From assembly GCA_019752335.1 (NCBI GenBank), contig JAIEMJ010000036.1, positions 213,233 to 277,232 on the forward strand: a stretch of 64,000 nt of DNA. The letters are read 5' to 3'. Of the stretch, positions 48,503 to 56,660 are shown piece after piece (the stretch's first letter is position 1; the number at the start of each line of letters is the position of its first letter). The notes beneath the pieces are model-generated. The model was not told the origin of the DNA. It made no database searches and saw only the letters and a program-made list of their open reading frames with translations. Both the position numbers and the translations under genes were made by a program. Source of the DNA: Bryobacteraceae bacterium (GTDB lineage: Bacteria; Acidobacteriota; Terriglobia; Bryobacterales; Bryobacteraceae).

Positions 48503-51079
48503 ATGGAGATCTTCCGTAAACTAGCCTTCTGGCGCCGCCGTCCTGATTTCGACGCCGGCCTCGACGACGAGATTCGCTTCCATCTCGAGGAGCGCGCCGA
48601 CGCGCTCGAACGCGGCGGACTCAGCCGGCCCGCCGCCCTGCTCCAGGCCCGCCGCGAGTTCGGCGGAGTCGCCCGCGTGGCCGAGGAGACGCGCGCCGCC
48701 TGGCAGTTTCCCTGGCTCGAAGACCTCTTCGCCGACCTCCGCTACGCCGCTCGCGCCCTACGCCGCGAGCCCGCCTTCTTGAGCGTCGCGGTGCTCTCGC
48801 TCGCCTTGGGCATCGGCGTGAATACCGCCATCTTCAGCCTCACCATGGAAGCGCTGATGAGCACGCCCAGTGCCCGCAACCCCTCGGAACTCGTGTGGGC
48901 GCGACTCGGCGGCAGCAGCCACATTGGTCCCGCCCAATTGCGCTTCGTGCAGGACGCCAAAGTCTTCCCCGGCGTCGCCGGACTGCGCGAAGACGGCGAC
49001 ATCAACTGGCGCCGGGGAGACGAGACGCAGCGCCTGTTTGCCATGCGCGCCACGGATAACCTCTTTGCCATGGCCGGCATCCCGGTCTATCTGGGCCGAG
49101 GTCTGCAGGCTGGCGACCAGGACGCCGTCGTCATCACCCATCGACTCTGGCGAGGCAAGCTCGGCTCCGACCCCGGCATCATTGGCCGCACCCTGATTCT
49201 CGATGGAAGGCCACACATCGTGGTCGGGCTCTTGCCGGAAAACCACCGCACGCTGATGGGCCTGGGCCTGGACCCCGACCTCTACGCGCCCGCGATCAAC
49301 AACGACAGTTTGCAGCTCTATCTGCGCCTGCCTCCGAACACCACGCCGGCCGCGGCCTACCAACGGCTGCACGCCGTGGCAGCGTCTCTCGATCAGGCGA
49401 TGCCCGCGCGCGACTTCCACTACGCCAATGACCTTCGCCTAACGCGCGTCACGGGCCTGGAGCGCCTCACCGCGGAGCGCGAAGTGTCGCTCTTCTTTGC
49501 CATGCTCATGTTCGTGGTCACCCTCTTGTTGGGCATCGCCTGCCTGAATGTCTCGGGGCTGTTGCTAGCCCGCGCCTCCAGCCGCGCGCAAGAGTTCGCC
49601 GTGCGCGCCAGCCTCGGGGCCGGGCAAGGCCGCCTACTCCGCCAATTGCTCACCGAGAGCCTGCTGCTAGCCCTGGCCGGCACCGTCGCCGGACTCCTAC
49701 TCAACCTGGCTTTGACGCGCTTCATCAGCGGCCTCACCCTCGAGAACCTACCCTTACCGATTGCCTTTCGCATCTCGCCGGACTGGCGCTTGCTCGGCTA
49801 CGCCTCCGCCATCGCGACGGCTTCGGCCGTCTTCGTCGGGCTCGTACCCGCCTGGCGCGCCAGCCGCGCCAAGGCCGGCGACGCCTTGAAGCAAGGCGAG
49901 CGGCAAGTGAGCGGCAAGCTAACCCTTCGCCGCGTACTGGTCGTCGCCCAAGTCGCCACCTCGATCCTCGTGCTTACCACCGCCATCCTCTTCGCGCGCA
50001 ATCTCCTCCGCTCGGTCTCCATCAACCCCGGCTTCGACCTGAACCAGACCCTCTACGTCAGCCTGCGCCTGGTGCCGGACCGCTACCCCAACGCGCCAGG
50101 CCGCAACGCCCTCGCCGCCCAGGCCGGCGACCTGCTGCGCGCCACGCCCGGCGTGGTCTCCGCCGCCACCACCGGCATGATCCCGTTCAATGACGACTCC
50201 ACCTACGGCGGCAACCTTTACGTCGACACCTCCGCGTCTCCGGTACGGATGCGCCGTCACGTGAACCGCGTCGGGCCGGGCTACTTCCGGACGCTGGGCG
50301 TGCCCGTGCTGGCCGGTCGCGAGTTCGTGAAGGACGGCGAGGAAGGCGCCATCGTCAATGAGTCCTTCGCGCGGTTGGCCTTTGGCGACGTCCCGCCCGT
50401 GGGGCATACCTTCCGCTATGGCGACACCACGCAGACGATCATCGGCGTGGTCCGCGACAGCAAGTACGCCTGGTTCAGTGACCACCAGCGGCCCGCCAGC
50501 TTCACGAGCTACTCCATGGGTGCAGGCGCAAGTAACGAAGCCATTCTGCGCTTCATGGTGCGCGCCGGCGTCCACCCGGAGAGCCTCGTGCGCCCGCTGC
50601 GCCGCAGAATGCTCGACGTTGACCCGTCGATGGCCGTCGAGGTAAAGCCCATGCGCCGCGCCACCGGCATGGCCCTGCTCCCCAGCCGCGTGGGTGCCGG
50701 GCTCCTCGGCGCGATGGGAGCTTTGGGCCTCGCCCTCACCGGCATCGGACTCTACGGATTGCTGAGCTACTCTGTCGCCCGCCGCATCCGCGAAATCGGC
50801 CTCCGCATGGCCCTCGGAGCCGGCGCCGGCAGCATCCGCCGGCTCATCTTCAGCGAGGGCGCTTGGCTGGTCGGCCTCGGGCTGGCCGTCGGTCTGCTGG
50901 CCTCAGCTCTGCTCACCCGTCCCTTAGCGCAGTTTCTGGTGGATGGCTTAACCAACACCGACCCGCTCACCTACGCGGCCGTCACCGCCCTGATGCTCCT
51001 CGCCGGAGCTACCGCCTGCGCCGTCCCCGCGCGCCGTGCACTGCGGATTCACCCTCTGGAGGCGCTGCGTTACGAGTGA
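48503..51079 (+). CDS. ADOP (acidobacterial duplicated orphan permease), MacB/FtsX-type
   Basis: 858 residues from ATG 48503; upstream frame from 48362 overlaps padR. A cytoplasmic ADOP N-terminus (RKLAFWRRRPDFDAGLDDEI, RFHLEERADALERGGLSRPA) is followed by a membrane helix, a MacB periplasmic core (about 130-330), an FtsX permease unit (LGIACLNVSGLLLARASSRA, QEFAVRASLGAGQG), and a second copy of core plus FtsX (SYSVARRIREIGLRMALGAG, near 770). These proteins lack an ATPase partner gene, as here. Eight membrane helices are expected. Function unknown, possibly peptide or lipid export. Confidence 0.93.
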   Translation: MEIFRKLAFWRRRPDFDAGLDDEIRFHLEERADALERGGLSRPAALLQARREFGGVARVAEETRAAWQFPWLEDLFADLRYAARALRREPAFLSVAVLSLALGIGVNTAIFSLTMEALMSTPSARNPSELVWARLGGSSHIGPAQLRFVQDAKVFPGVAGLREDGDINWRRGDETQRLFAMRATDNLFAMAGIPVYLGRGLQAGDQDAVVITHRLWRGKLGSDPGIIGRTLILDGRPHIVVGLLPENHRTLMGLGLDPDLYAPAINNDSLQLYLRLPPNTTPAAAYQRLHAVAASLDQAMPARDFHYANDLRLTRVTGLERLTAEREVSLFFAMLMFVVTLLLGIACLNVSGLLLARASSRAQEFAVRASLGAGQGRLLRQLLTESLLLALAGTVAGLLLNLALTRFISGLTLENLPLPIAFRISPDWRLLGYASAIATASAVFVGLVPAWRASRAKAGDALKQGERQVSGKLTLRRVLVVAQVATSILVLTTAILFARNLLRSVSINPGFDLNQTLYVSLRLVPDRYPNAPGRNALAAQAGDLLRATPGVVSAATTGMIPFNDDSTYGGNLYVDTSASPVRMRRHVNRVGPGYFRTLGVPVLAGREFVKDGEEGAIVNESFARLAFGDVPPVGHTFRYGDTTQTIIGVVRDSKYAWFSDHQRPASFTSYSMGAGASNEAILRFMVRAGVHPESLVRPLRRRMLDVDPSMAVEVKPMRRATGMALLPSRVGAGLLGAMGALGLALTGIGLYGLLSYSVARRIREIGLRMALGAGAGSIRRLIFSEGAWLVGLGLAVGLLASALLTRPLAQFLVDGLTNTDPLTYAAVTALMLLAGATACAVPARRALRIHPLEALRYE

Positions 51080-51082
51080 TTA

Positions 51083-51129
51083 GTTGACACTGTCTACTAG
51101 TCGATGTACTCTAAGTAGACAATGTCAAC
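51083..51129 (+). promoter_or_regulatory. Promoter with 16-bp inverted repeat overlapping the start codon at 51122
   Basis: GTTGACACTGTCTACT (51083-51098) and AGTAGACAATGTCAAC (51114-51129) are inverted repeats with one mismatch. The left arm contains the -35 TTGACA (51084-51089); a TACTCT -10 candidate lies at 51107-51112; the right arm contains the ATG at 51122. Half-sites TGTCTACT and AGTAGACA resemble the PadR operator halves TTGTCTGA and TCAGACAA at 48.1 kb, with the same promoter geometry. Confidence 0.75.
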
Positions 51130-51703
51130 CATACTCCGTCAGGCGCTAGCCCTCCTCGCGATCGCTCCGGCCTTCGCGCAGACCTCCTACCGGGCCCCGA
51201 ATCTCAAGACCGAGGTGTTTGGCGGCTTTTCCACCACGGCCATGGAGCCCGGCCGCGCCGGTGGAAAGGGCCTCGAAAGGGTGCGCCTGAACGGCTGGAC
51301 CGTGAGCGCCACCACCTACCAGTTCTTCCGCCGTTGGGGTCTGACGACGGAGTTGAGCGGCCATTCGCGCGACAAGCTTGGCCTCGACGTCTCTACCCAG
51401 ACCTACCTCTTCGGGGGCACCTACCGTAGCTTCGAGCGTAAGAAACTGGCCCTCACGGGACGGATTCTGGCCGGCACGAACCGCTGGGACCCCAGCGTAT
51501 TCCCGGCAGGCGGCTACCGGAAGCAGAACAGCTTTACGTTCTCCTTCGGCCAATCGATCGACGTCAAGCTCTCCGAGAGAGTCGCCTTCCGCATCCAGCC
51601 CGATCTGGCTTTCGTGCGGCGCGCGCAGTCCGATGGAGGTCATCGTCTGACGCTGGTTACGCCTCTGAGTTTTGGCCTGGCAGTTAAGTTTGGCCGTCGA
51701 TAG
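51122..51703 (+). CDS. Predicted outer-membrane beta-barrel protein
   Basis: 193 residues. A signal peptide (ILRQALALLAIAPAFAQ) is followed by alternating strands typical of small porin-like or opacity-type barrels (LKTEVFGGFSTT, WTVSATTYQFFRRWGLTTEL, STQTYLFGGTYRSF, FRIQPDLAFVRR) and a C-terminal LSFGLAVKFGRR. No specific family recognised. The ATG lies in the right arm of an inverted repeat, so its translation and transcription may both be controlled there. AGGAG at its stop serves the next gene. Confidence 0.7.
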   Translation: MSTILRQALALLAIAPAFAQTSYRAPNLKTEVFGGFSTTAMEPGRAGGKGLERVRLNGWTVSATTYQFFRRWGLTTELSGHSRDKLGLDVSTQTYLFGGTYRSFERKKLALTGRILAGTNRWDPSVFPAGGYRKQNSFTFSFGQSIDVKLSERVAFRIQPDLAFVRRAQSDGGHRLTLVTPLSFGLAVKFGRR

Positions 51704-51713
51704 GAGAACTCTG

Positions 51714-52133
51714 GTGAATCTAAGAACCTTAACGCTACACGTGGCCTCGGCCGCCGTTTTGTCCGCGGGAGAACTCACCGTGGTCGTCACGGGCGGGGAC
51801 CCCTCAGGTAAGGGCGAGGTGGGTTGCGCGCTCTACCGCTCGCCGGACGGCTTCCCCATGATTCCGGCCAAAGCGGCCTCCACCGTCTGGCTCAAAGAGG
51901 CTGCCCAAGTGGAGTGCCGTTTCAAGGGCATTCCGCCCGGCCCCTTTGCGGTGGCCGTGTCCGTGGACCGGAACGGCAATCGCAAGACGGACAAGAACCT
52001 CTTCGGCATTCCTACGGAGCCTTGGGGCGTCTCAAATAATGCTCGCCCCTCGTTGCGCGCGCCGCGCTTCGACGAGGCCTCTGGACAGATGCCCGAAGGC
52101 GACCTCCGCATCGAAGTGAAGGTCGCTAAGTGA
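51714..52133 (+). CDS. DUF2141 family secreted protein
   Basis: 139 residues from GTG 51714, with AGGAG 7 nt upstream (51702-51706). A short leader (TLHVASAAVLSAG) precedes the DUF2141 sandwich: GEVGCALYRSPDGFP, VECRFKGIPPGPFAVAVSVD and RNGNRKTDKNLFGIPTEPWG, the family signature D-x-N-x-N. Role unknown; members are periplasmic or extracellular. GTGA overlap with the SDR gene. Confidence 0.85.
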   Translation: MNLRTLTLHVASAAVLSAGELTVVVTGGDPSGKGEVGCALYRSPDGFPMIPAKAASTVWLKEAAQVECRFKGIPPGPFAVAVSVDRNGNRKTDKNLFGIPTEPWGVSNNARPSLRAPRFDEASGQMPEGDLRIEVKVAK

Positions 52134-52909
52134 GCAGCGCGAACCCGGCGGTAAGTTGGGCAGTGGTCACCGGCGCCTCTTCAGGGATCGGCCGGGAGGT
52201 TGCCCTTCGTCTCGCCCAGCGGCGAGTGAACGTCGTGCTGGTCGCGCGCAACGTGGAGGCATTGCGGAGCGTCGCCACCTGCATCGAAGCCAGCGGTGCC
52301 CGCGCTGTGGTGCTGCCCTTCGATCTGACGGCCCCGGGCGCCGCCGGGAAGATCGACGAAGCGACGGCCATGCTAGACGTCGCTCTGCTCGTCAACAGCG
52401 CCGGGTTTGGCAGTGGCGGCGCTTTCCTCGATACCGATCTGGTGCAAGAAGCCGCCATGCTGGAGGTAAACTGCCGGGCGGTGCTGGAACTCACGCATCA
52501 CTTTGCACGCCGGTTTGCGCGCCATTCGCGCGGTACCATCGTGCTGCTCAGTTCGATCGTCGCGTTTCAGGGAGTGGCCCGCTCCGCGAACTATGCCGCC
52601 ACGAAAGCCTACATTCAAAGCCTCGGAGAGGCATTGGCGCAGGAGTTGTCCGGCGCTGGTGTCCGCGTGCTCACCGCCATCCCCGGACCCACCGCTTCGG
52701 GCTTCGCCAGCCGGGCGAAGATGAATCTGGGCCAGGCGGATACCGCGGCGGCCGTGGCCGAGGACATTGTCACGGCGATCATGGCGGGCCACTCACGAGT
52801 GGTGCCGGGGAGAACCGGGAAGATTCTTCTCTACTCCCTGATGACCGCGCCGCGCTTCCTTCGGGTGCGCATCATGAAGGCCATCATGAGGTCGATGACC
52901 ACACCATGA
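52130..52909 (+). CDS. Short-chain dehydrogenase/reductase
   Basis: 259 residues with a classical SDR pattern: AVVTGASSGIGREVALRLAQ (TGxxxGIG), VALLVNSAGFGSGG (NAG-like NSAG), Ser in IVLLSSIVAFQG and YAATKAYIQ (YxxxK). Substrate not known; the sequence is near the DltE/YohF-like SDR group. Starts with GTG overlapping the DUF2141 stop. Followed after 80 bp by a TetR regulator. Confidence 0.88.
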   Translation: MSSANPAVSWAVVTGASSGIGREVALRLAQRRVNVVLVARNVEALRSVATCIEASGARAVVLPFDLTAPGAAGKIDEATAMLDVALLVNSAGFGSGGAFLDTDLVQEAAMLEVNCRAVLELTHHFARRFARHSRGTIVLLSSIVAFQGVARSANYAATKAYIQSLGEALAQELSGAGVRVLTAIPGPTASGFASRAKMNLGQADTAAAVAEDIVTAIMAGHSRVVPGRTGKILLYSLMTAPRFLRVRIMKAIMRSMTTP

Positions 52910-52989
52910 CTCCCCGTCAACCCCTCAAGCCTTAACGGCTCGAAGCGCTCGCGAGAAGCGGGTTACACTTGACGCTGAATCACCCTGCC

Positions 52990-53643
52990 ATGAACAAGCG
53001 GCAACATAAGCAAGAGGAGTTACGGGACGCGTGCGTGCGCGAGGCGTTGGCCGTGATCGGTGAATCCGGCGTGGATTCGCTCAGCCTGCGCGAGGTCGCC
53101 CGCCGCCTGGGCGTCTCCCATCAGGCGCCCTATAAGCACTTTGCGAGCCGCGACCATATTCTCGCCGAGGTGGTCCGGCGAGCCTTCGCGAACTTCGCGG
53201 AATACCTGGAAGCCCGGCCCCGTAGCGAAGACGCCGACCAGGATCTGGCCAGCATGGGCCGCGCTTACCTCCAATATGCTCACGCGCATCCGCTCCACTA
53301 CACGCTGATGTTCGAAACCCGCAAGCCGGACCCGGCTCAACATCCGGCCATGATGGAGCAAGCCAAGCACGCCTTCTCCCTGCTCGCCACCGGACTCCGT
53401 CGATTGCCCTACCGCGATGCGGCCCGCCCGCCGGAATTGGACGCACTCTTCGTCTGGTCCTGTCTCCATGGATTGGCGAGTATTCTCAAAGGTCAGGCGC
53501 TGGACACCATCGAGATGCCGCAAGACCTGGTCCAACACGCCGCCCCGTTTGTCCTGGGCCGGATCGGCGCCGCCCTGGGAATGCCAGAACCTCTAGCGGC
53601 TCAGTTGCCGCTCAATGCGCCGGTCCGGGACGATCCACAATAG
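52990..53643 (+). CDS. TetR/AcrR-family transcriptional regulator
   Basis: 217 residues from ATG 52990. N-terminal TetR HTH (ALAVIGESGVDSLSLREVAR, RLGVSHQAPYKHFASRDHIL) and a C-terminal ligand-binding domain of the WHG/TetR_C_33 kind (AHPLHYTLMFETRKPD, ALFVWSCLHGLASILKGQAL). TACACT (52964-52969) is a candidate -10. The stop overlaps the convergent TMEM175 gene by 51 bp. May regulate the upstream SDR group or itself. Confidence 0.88.
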   Translation: MNKRQHKQEELRDACVREALAVIGESGVDSLSLREVARRLGVSHQAPYKHFASRDHILAEVVRRAFANFAEYLEARPRSEDADQDLASMGRAYLQYAHAHPLHYTLMFETRKPDPAQHPAMMEQAKHAFSLLATGLRRLPYRDAARPPELDALFVWSCLHGLASILKGQALDTIEMPQDLVQHAAPFVLGRIGAALGMPEPLAAQLPLNAPVRDDPQ

Positions 53644-54168
53644 GGCGACGAAAACGTAGAGGCCATTGGAGAGCCAGGGATTCAGGTAGGCCAACGGGAT
53701 CGCGGCCAGGTAAATCAGCGGACACAGCTTGCCCTTCCAGTCCCGCCCCACCGCCGCCGCCAATGGTGACCCTGCGCCTTGCTGCGCGATGATCGCGCTT
53801 TGCAGGACGTAGTAGGCCAGCGCCGCCATCAGCAAGACCAGACCATAGAGGGCTGTCGGCTCCACGGCCATCCGGGTCTGTCCCACCCAAGCCGCCGAGA
53901 ACGGCAGCAACGAAAGCCAGAAGAGCAGATGCAGGTTGGCCCACAGAATACTTGCGCTCACCCGGGTGGCGGCTTGCAGCAGATGATGGTGGTTGTTCCA
54001 GTAAATGCCCACGTAGGTGAAGCTCAGCACGTAGCTCACGAAGACGGGCCACAGCTTTTGCAGCGCACCGAAGTCCGGCGCGGCGGGGGCCTTCAGTTCC
54101 AGCACCATGATAGTGATGATGATGGCCAGCACGCCGTCGCTGAAGGCTTCCAGGCGTCCCTTGGACAC
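53593..54168 (-). CDS. TMEM175-family potassium channel (DUF1211)
   Basis: 191 residues and six membrane helices. SKGRLEAFSDGVLAIIITIM holds the RxxxFSD motif of TMEM175 proteins, which form K+ channels in bacteria with one repeat of six helices. HH-rich WNNHHHLLQAATRVSAS is also usual. GTG start, its G shared with the stop of the upstream dehydrogenase (TAGTG), so it is coupled to that operon. Its 3' end overlaps the convergent tetR by 51 bp. Confidence 0.9.
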   Translation of the reverse strand: MSKGRLEAFSDGVLAIIITIMVLELKAPAAPDFGALQKLWPVFVSYVLSFTYVGIYWNNHHHLLQAATRVSASILWANLHLLFWLSLLPFSAAWVGQTRMAVEPTALYGLVLLMAALAYYVLQSAIIAQQGAGSPLAAAVGRDWKGKLCPLIYLAAIPLAYLNPWLSNGLYVFVALLWIVPDRRIERQLSR

Positions 54169-55070
54169 TAAGCGTCCTCACCTTCGGAGGCATAGGCACT
54201 CTGATTGAACTCGCGCAGGAAGCCGTCGCGCCGGGCTTTGACGCGGTCCGCGCTGCGGACGCTCCAATCGTAGAAGCCGCGACCGGTCTTTACTCCCAGT
54301 TCGCCCGCCGCGAGCTTGTCGAGCAACAGCCGCGGCGTCTCGCGACTGCTGTTGAGATCGGTTAGCGCGTTCTCCAGCACGGCGCGGACCAGATCCAAGC
54401 CCACCATGTCCATATGCTCAAACGCGCCGTAGACGGGCAGGCGGCGGCCGAAGCCGGTCTTGATCGCCAGGTCGATCTCGGCGGGATCGGCGATGCCCTC
54501 TTGCGCGATATGCAGAGCTTCGCGGACGAGCGCCATCTGCAACCGGTTGCCGAGTTGGCCCGGGCGATCACGCTTCACCATCACCGCCACCTTGCCGCAA
54601 CGGGTTAACAGGTCTCGCATCACCAGAGCTACTTGGGGATTCGTTTGCTCGCCGCAGACGATCTCCACCAGCGGCATCAACGCGGGCGGATTCCAGAAGT
54701 GTGTCGTCAGCACGCGTTCAGGATGCCGGCATGCCGACTGGATCCGCGTGATGCTCAAACCGGAAGTATTCGAGCACAGGACCGCTTGCGCCGGCGTCAG
54801 GCGATCCAGGTCGGCGAAGAGTGCTTGCTTGAACGCGAGGTCTTCCGGCGCCGACTCGATGACGAGATCCGTGCCCGCCACCGCGTTGGCCAAGTCCATC
54901 GCGGCCACGATCCTGGCTTCCGGACCCGCCGCTTCCAGGGCCTTTGCCACGCCAGCCGCGGCAGACTCGGACGTACGGCTCAGCAGCGTCACCGCGAGCC
55001 CGCCCCGGGCCAACGTCGCCGCGATGCCGGGCCCCATCATGCCGGTGCCGATGACGACGGCGTTCTTCAT
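54168..55070 (-). CDS. 3-hydroxyacyl-CoA dehydrogenase
   Basis: 300 residues: NAD-binding Rossmann VVIGTGMMGPGIAATLARGG, VIESAPEDLAFKQALFADLD, CSNTSGLSI, the catalytic-His region RVLTTHFWNPPALMPLVEIV, and the C-terminal HCDH domain (FGRRLPVYGAFEHMDMVGLD, AAGELGVKTGRGFYDW). It oxidises L-3-hydroxyacyl-CoA with NAD+. A stand-alone dehydrogenase with no hydratase partner, as in FadB2/PaaH-like enzymes. ATGA overlap with the geranylgeranyl-reductase-type gene. Confidence 0.92.
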   Translation of the reverse strand: MKNAVVIGTGMMGPGIAATLARGGLAVTLLSRTSESAAAGVAKALEAAGPEARIVAAMDLANAVAGTDLVIESAPEDLAFKQALFADLDRLTPAQAVLCSNTSGLSITRIQSACRHPERVLTTHFWNPPALMPLVEIVCGEQTNPQVALVMRDLLTRCGKVAVMVKRDRPGQLGNRLQMALVREALHIAQEGIADPAEIDLAIKTGFGRRLPVYGAFEHMDMVGLDLVRAVLENALTDLNSSRETPRLLLDKLAAGELGVKTGRGFYDWSVRSADRVKARRDGFLREFNQSAYASEGEDA

Positions 55071-56242
55071 TCAGTTTCCGGCATCATGCGATTGAGGAAG
55101 AGATTCAGGAGCACTTCTTGCAGGCCGCCGCTGAGGTTGCGGGTGAGGCGCTTCTTCAGGTCGAGGTAAGGCTGCGTGCCGGCGAAGAGGTCCTGCATCA
55201 AGTGCTGGAACTTCTGGCTCCGGCGGATCAACCGCACCATGGCGTCCGGCGCACCGCCCACCACCGGGAAGCGCCGCAAGAAGACGCGCCGCGCCAGCGA
55301 CGCGCCAAAGGCCAGGTCGTCCATGAAGTCCGCGCTGAGGGCTTGCCGGTAGTGGCTGGCGCGCGACTCCGGGGCGGCGGCGAGGATCGTCTGGCTGGCT
55401 AAGTCCGAGGAGCGCAGCGCGTAGTACAGGCCTTCTCCCGTGATCGGATCTACCAAGCCACCGGCGTCGCCCACCGCAAGCCAGCCCTCGCCGGCCACGC
55501 GATTCTTGCGCCAACCGGCGGATTCGAGCGCCGGCAGCATGTGGCCGTAGAACTTCGCGCCCTCCTGCATCAGGCCGTGCTCGCGCATGTAGCTCTCCAG
55601 GCGCACCCGCAATGCCGAAGCCGGTTCGCCCTTGCCGCAGATCCCCACGGAGAGATGACCGCAGCGCGGAAAAACCCAGATGTAGCCCTCCAGCCCTTCG
55701 AGAAACTGGATGTCCACCGCATCCCGATTGCCAGGCACGAAGTAGCCCAGCGCGTACATCGTATCCGCCGCGACGTACTCAGTGCCCAGATGCCGCAACG
55801 GATTACGCGCCCCGGTGGCGAGCACGCAGTAGTCGGCCTCCAGATGGCCTTTTGCCGTGCGAATGCGCCAACCGCTGGACGTACGCTCCGCGCCCAACAC
55901 GCGCGTCTGTTCGATGCTCACGCCGGCGGCTTCCGCGCGGTCGAGCAGCAACTGATTCAGGTCCGTCCGGGCGTAGATCATCATGGGCCTAGGCATAGAG
56001 AGCGCCACGCGGCCGGCGCGCGGCGCGCTCAGGTAAGCGTCGTGAATCTCGCGCTTCGGCGTGTGGTTGTTGACGATGTAGGGATACTTCTCGTAGGCCT
56101 TGTAGGTGAGGCCGCCGCCGCAGGGCTTCTCCCAGGCGAGCTTCTCGTCGAGCAGAATCGTACGCACTCCGGCGCGCGCCAGCCGTTCCGCCGTGTGGGA
56201 CCCCGCAGGTCCGCCGCCCAGAATGGCTACGGTCTTTGGCAT
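55067..56242 (-). CDS. Geranylgeranyl reductase-family FAD-dependent oxidoreductase
   Basis: 391 residues from ATG 56242, immediately after the lipoprotein gene; the frame from 56308 overlaps it. FAD-binding VAILGGGPAGSHTAERLARA (GxGxxG), the GGR signature WEKPCGGGLTYKAYEKYP, and GEGWLAVGDAGGLVDPITGE near residue 270. This family reduces prenyl double bonds (menaquinone side chains, archaeal-type or other isoprenoid lipids). Its partners, a 3-hydroxyacyl-CoA dehydrogenase and a K+ channel, do not settle the substrate. In Bacteria menaquinone saturation is the commonest role. Confidence 0.85.
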   Translation of the reverse strand: MPKTVAILGGGPAGSHTAERLARAGVRTILLDEKLAWEKPCGGGLTYKAYEKYPYIVNNHTPKREIHDAYLSAPRAGRVALSMPRPMMIYARTDLNQLLLDRAEAAGVSIEQTRVLGAERTSSGWRIRTAKGHLEADYCVLATGARNPLRHLGTEYVAADTMYALGYFVPGNRDAVDIQFLEGLEGYIWVFPRCGHLSVGICGKGEPASALRVRLESYMREHGLMQEGAKFYGHMLPALESAGWRKNRVAGEGWLAVGDAGGLVDPITGEGLYYALRSSDLASQTILAAAPESRASHYRQALSADFMDDLAFGASLARRVFLRRFPVVGGAPDAMVRLIRRSQKFQHLMQDLFAGTQPYLDLKKRLTRNLSGGLQEVLLNLFLNRMMPETE

Positions 56243-56246
56243 CGGT

Positions 56247-56609
56247 CTACTTGGGGGCGGCAACCGAGGGATGGCCGGCCGGAGGGACGACCGGGGCCGT
56301 CGAGTCATGCTGGCCGCCGCGCTTGCCCTTCACCGCCCAGGTGTCGCCCTTGCGCACCAGCGTGTAGACCATCTGCATGCCTTGGGAGGGATCCATGCCG
56401 TTGGGGACGAAGCTGACAGCGGCGTCGGCCTCATTTTCGCGAAAAGAGACGCTGCCCACTTCCATCTTCATCTGGCTCATGTTTAAGCCGGAGACCTTAT
56501 TCAGATGCTCCACCAAAGCGGCCTGCACGGCCTCCTTGGTTTGGATGTTTTTGGCGCAACCCACCAACGCCAGCATTACGATCACGGACACAACAGTACG
56601 TAGCAGCAC
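56247..56609 (-). CDS. Predicted lipoprotein
   Basis: 120 residues with a lipobox near the start (MLLRTVVSVIVMLALVGC, Cys 18), then a soluble acidic domain (SGLNMSQMKMEVGSVSFREN, AVSFVPNGMDPSQGMQMVYT) and a Pro-rich tail. No family recognised. The start is a GTG 6 nt after a TATAAT (complement of 56616-56621). First gene of the lipoprotein, GGR, dehydrogenase, TMEM175 operon. Confidence 0.7.
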   Translation of the reverse strand: MLLRTVVSVIVMLALVGCAKNIQTKEAVQAALVEHLNKVSGLNMSQMKMEVGSVSFRENEADAAVSFVPNGMDPSQGMQMVYTLVRKGDTWAVKGKRGGQHDSTAPVVPPAGHPSVAAPK

Positions 56610-56615
56610 CTCTTG

Positions 56616-56621
56616 ATTATA
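56616..56621 (-). promoter_or_regulatory. -10 box of the lipoprotein operon
   Basis: Perfect TATAAT on the minus strand, 6 nt before the GTG at 56609. A leaderless or near-leaderless start is implied; AAGAGG overlaps the GTG and cannot act as a normal ribosome site. Confidence 0.55.
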
Positions 56622-56660
56622 GAGCGCCCCCGGACCCTGTTAACCTTCACTGTATCCCGC

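Noticed and set aside
51083..51129. Inverted repeat as an intrinsic terminator of the ADOP gene
   Set aside because: No T run follows on the plus strand, the loop is 15 nt, and the arms carry a TTGACA and a start codon, which favours a promoter/operator.
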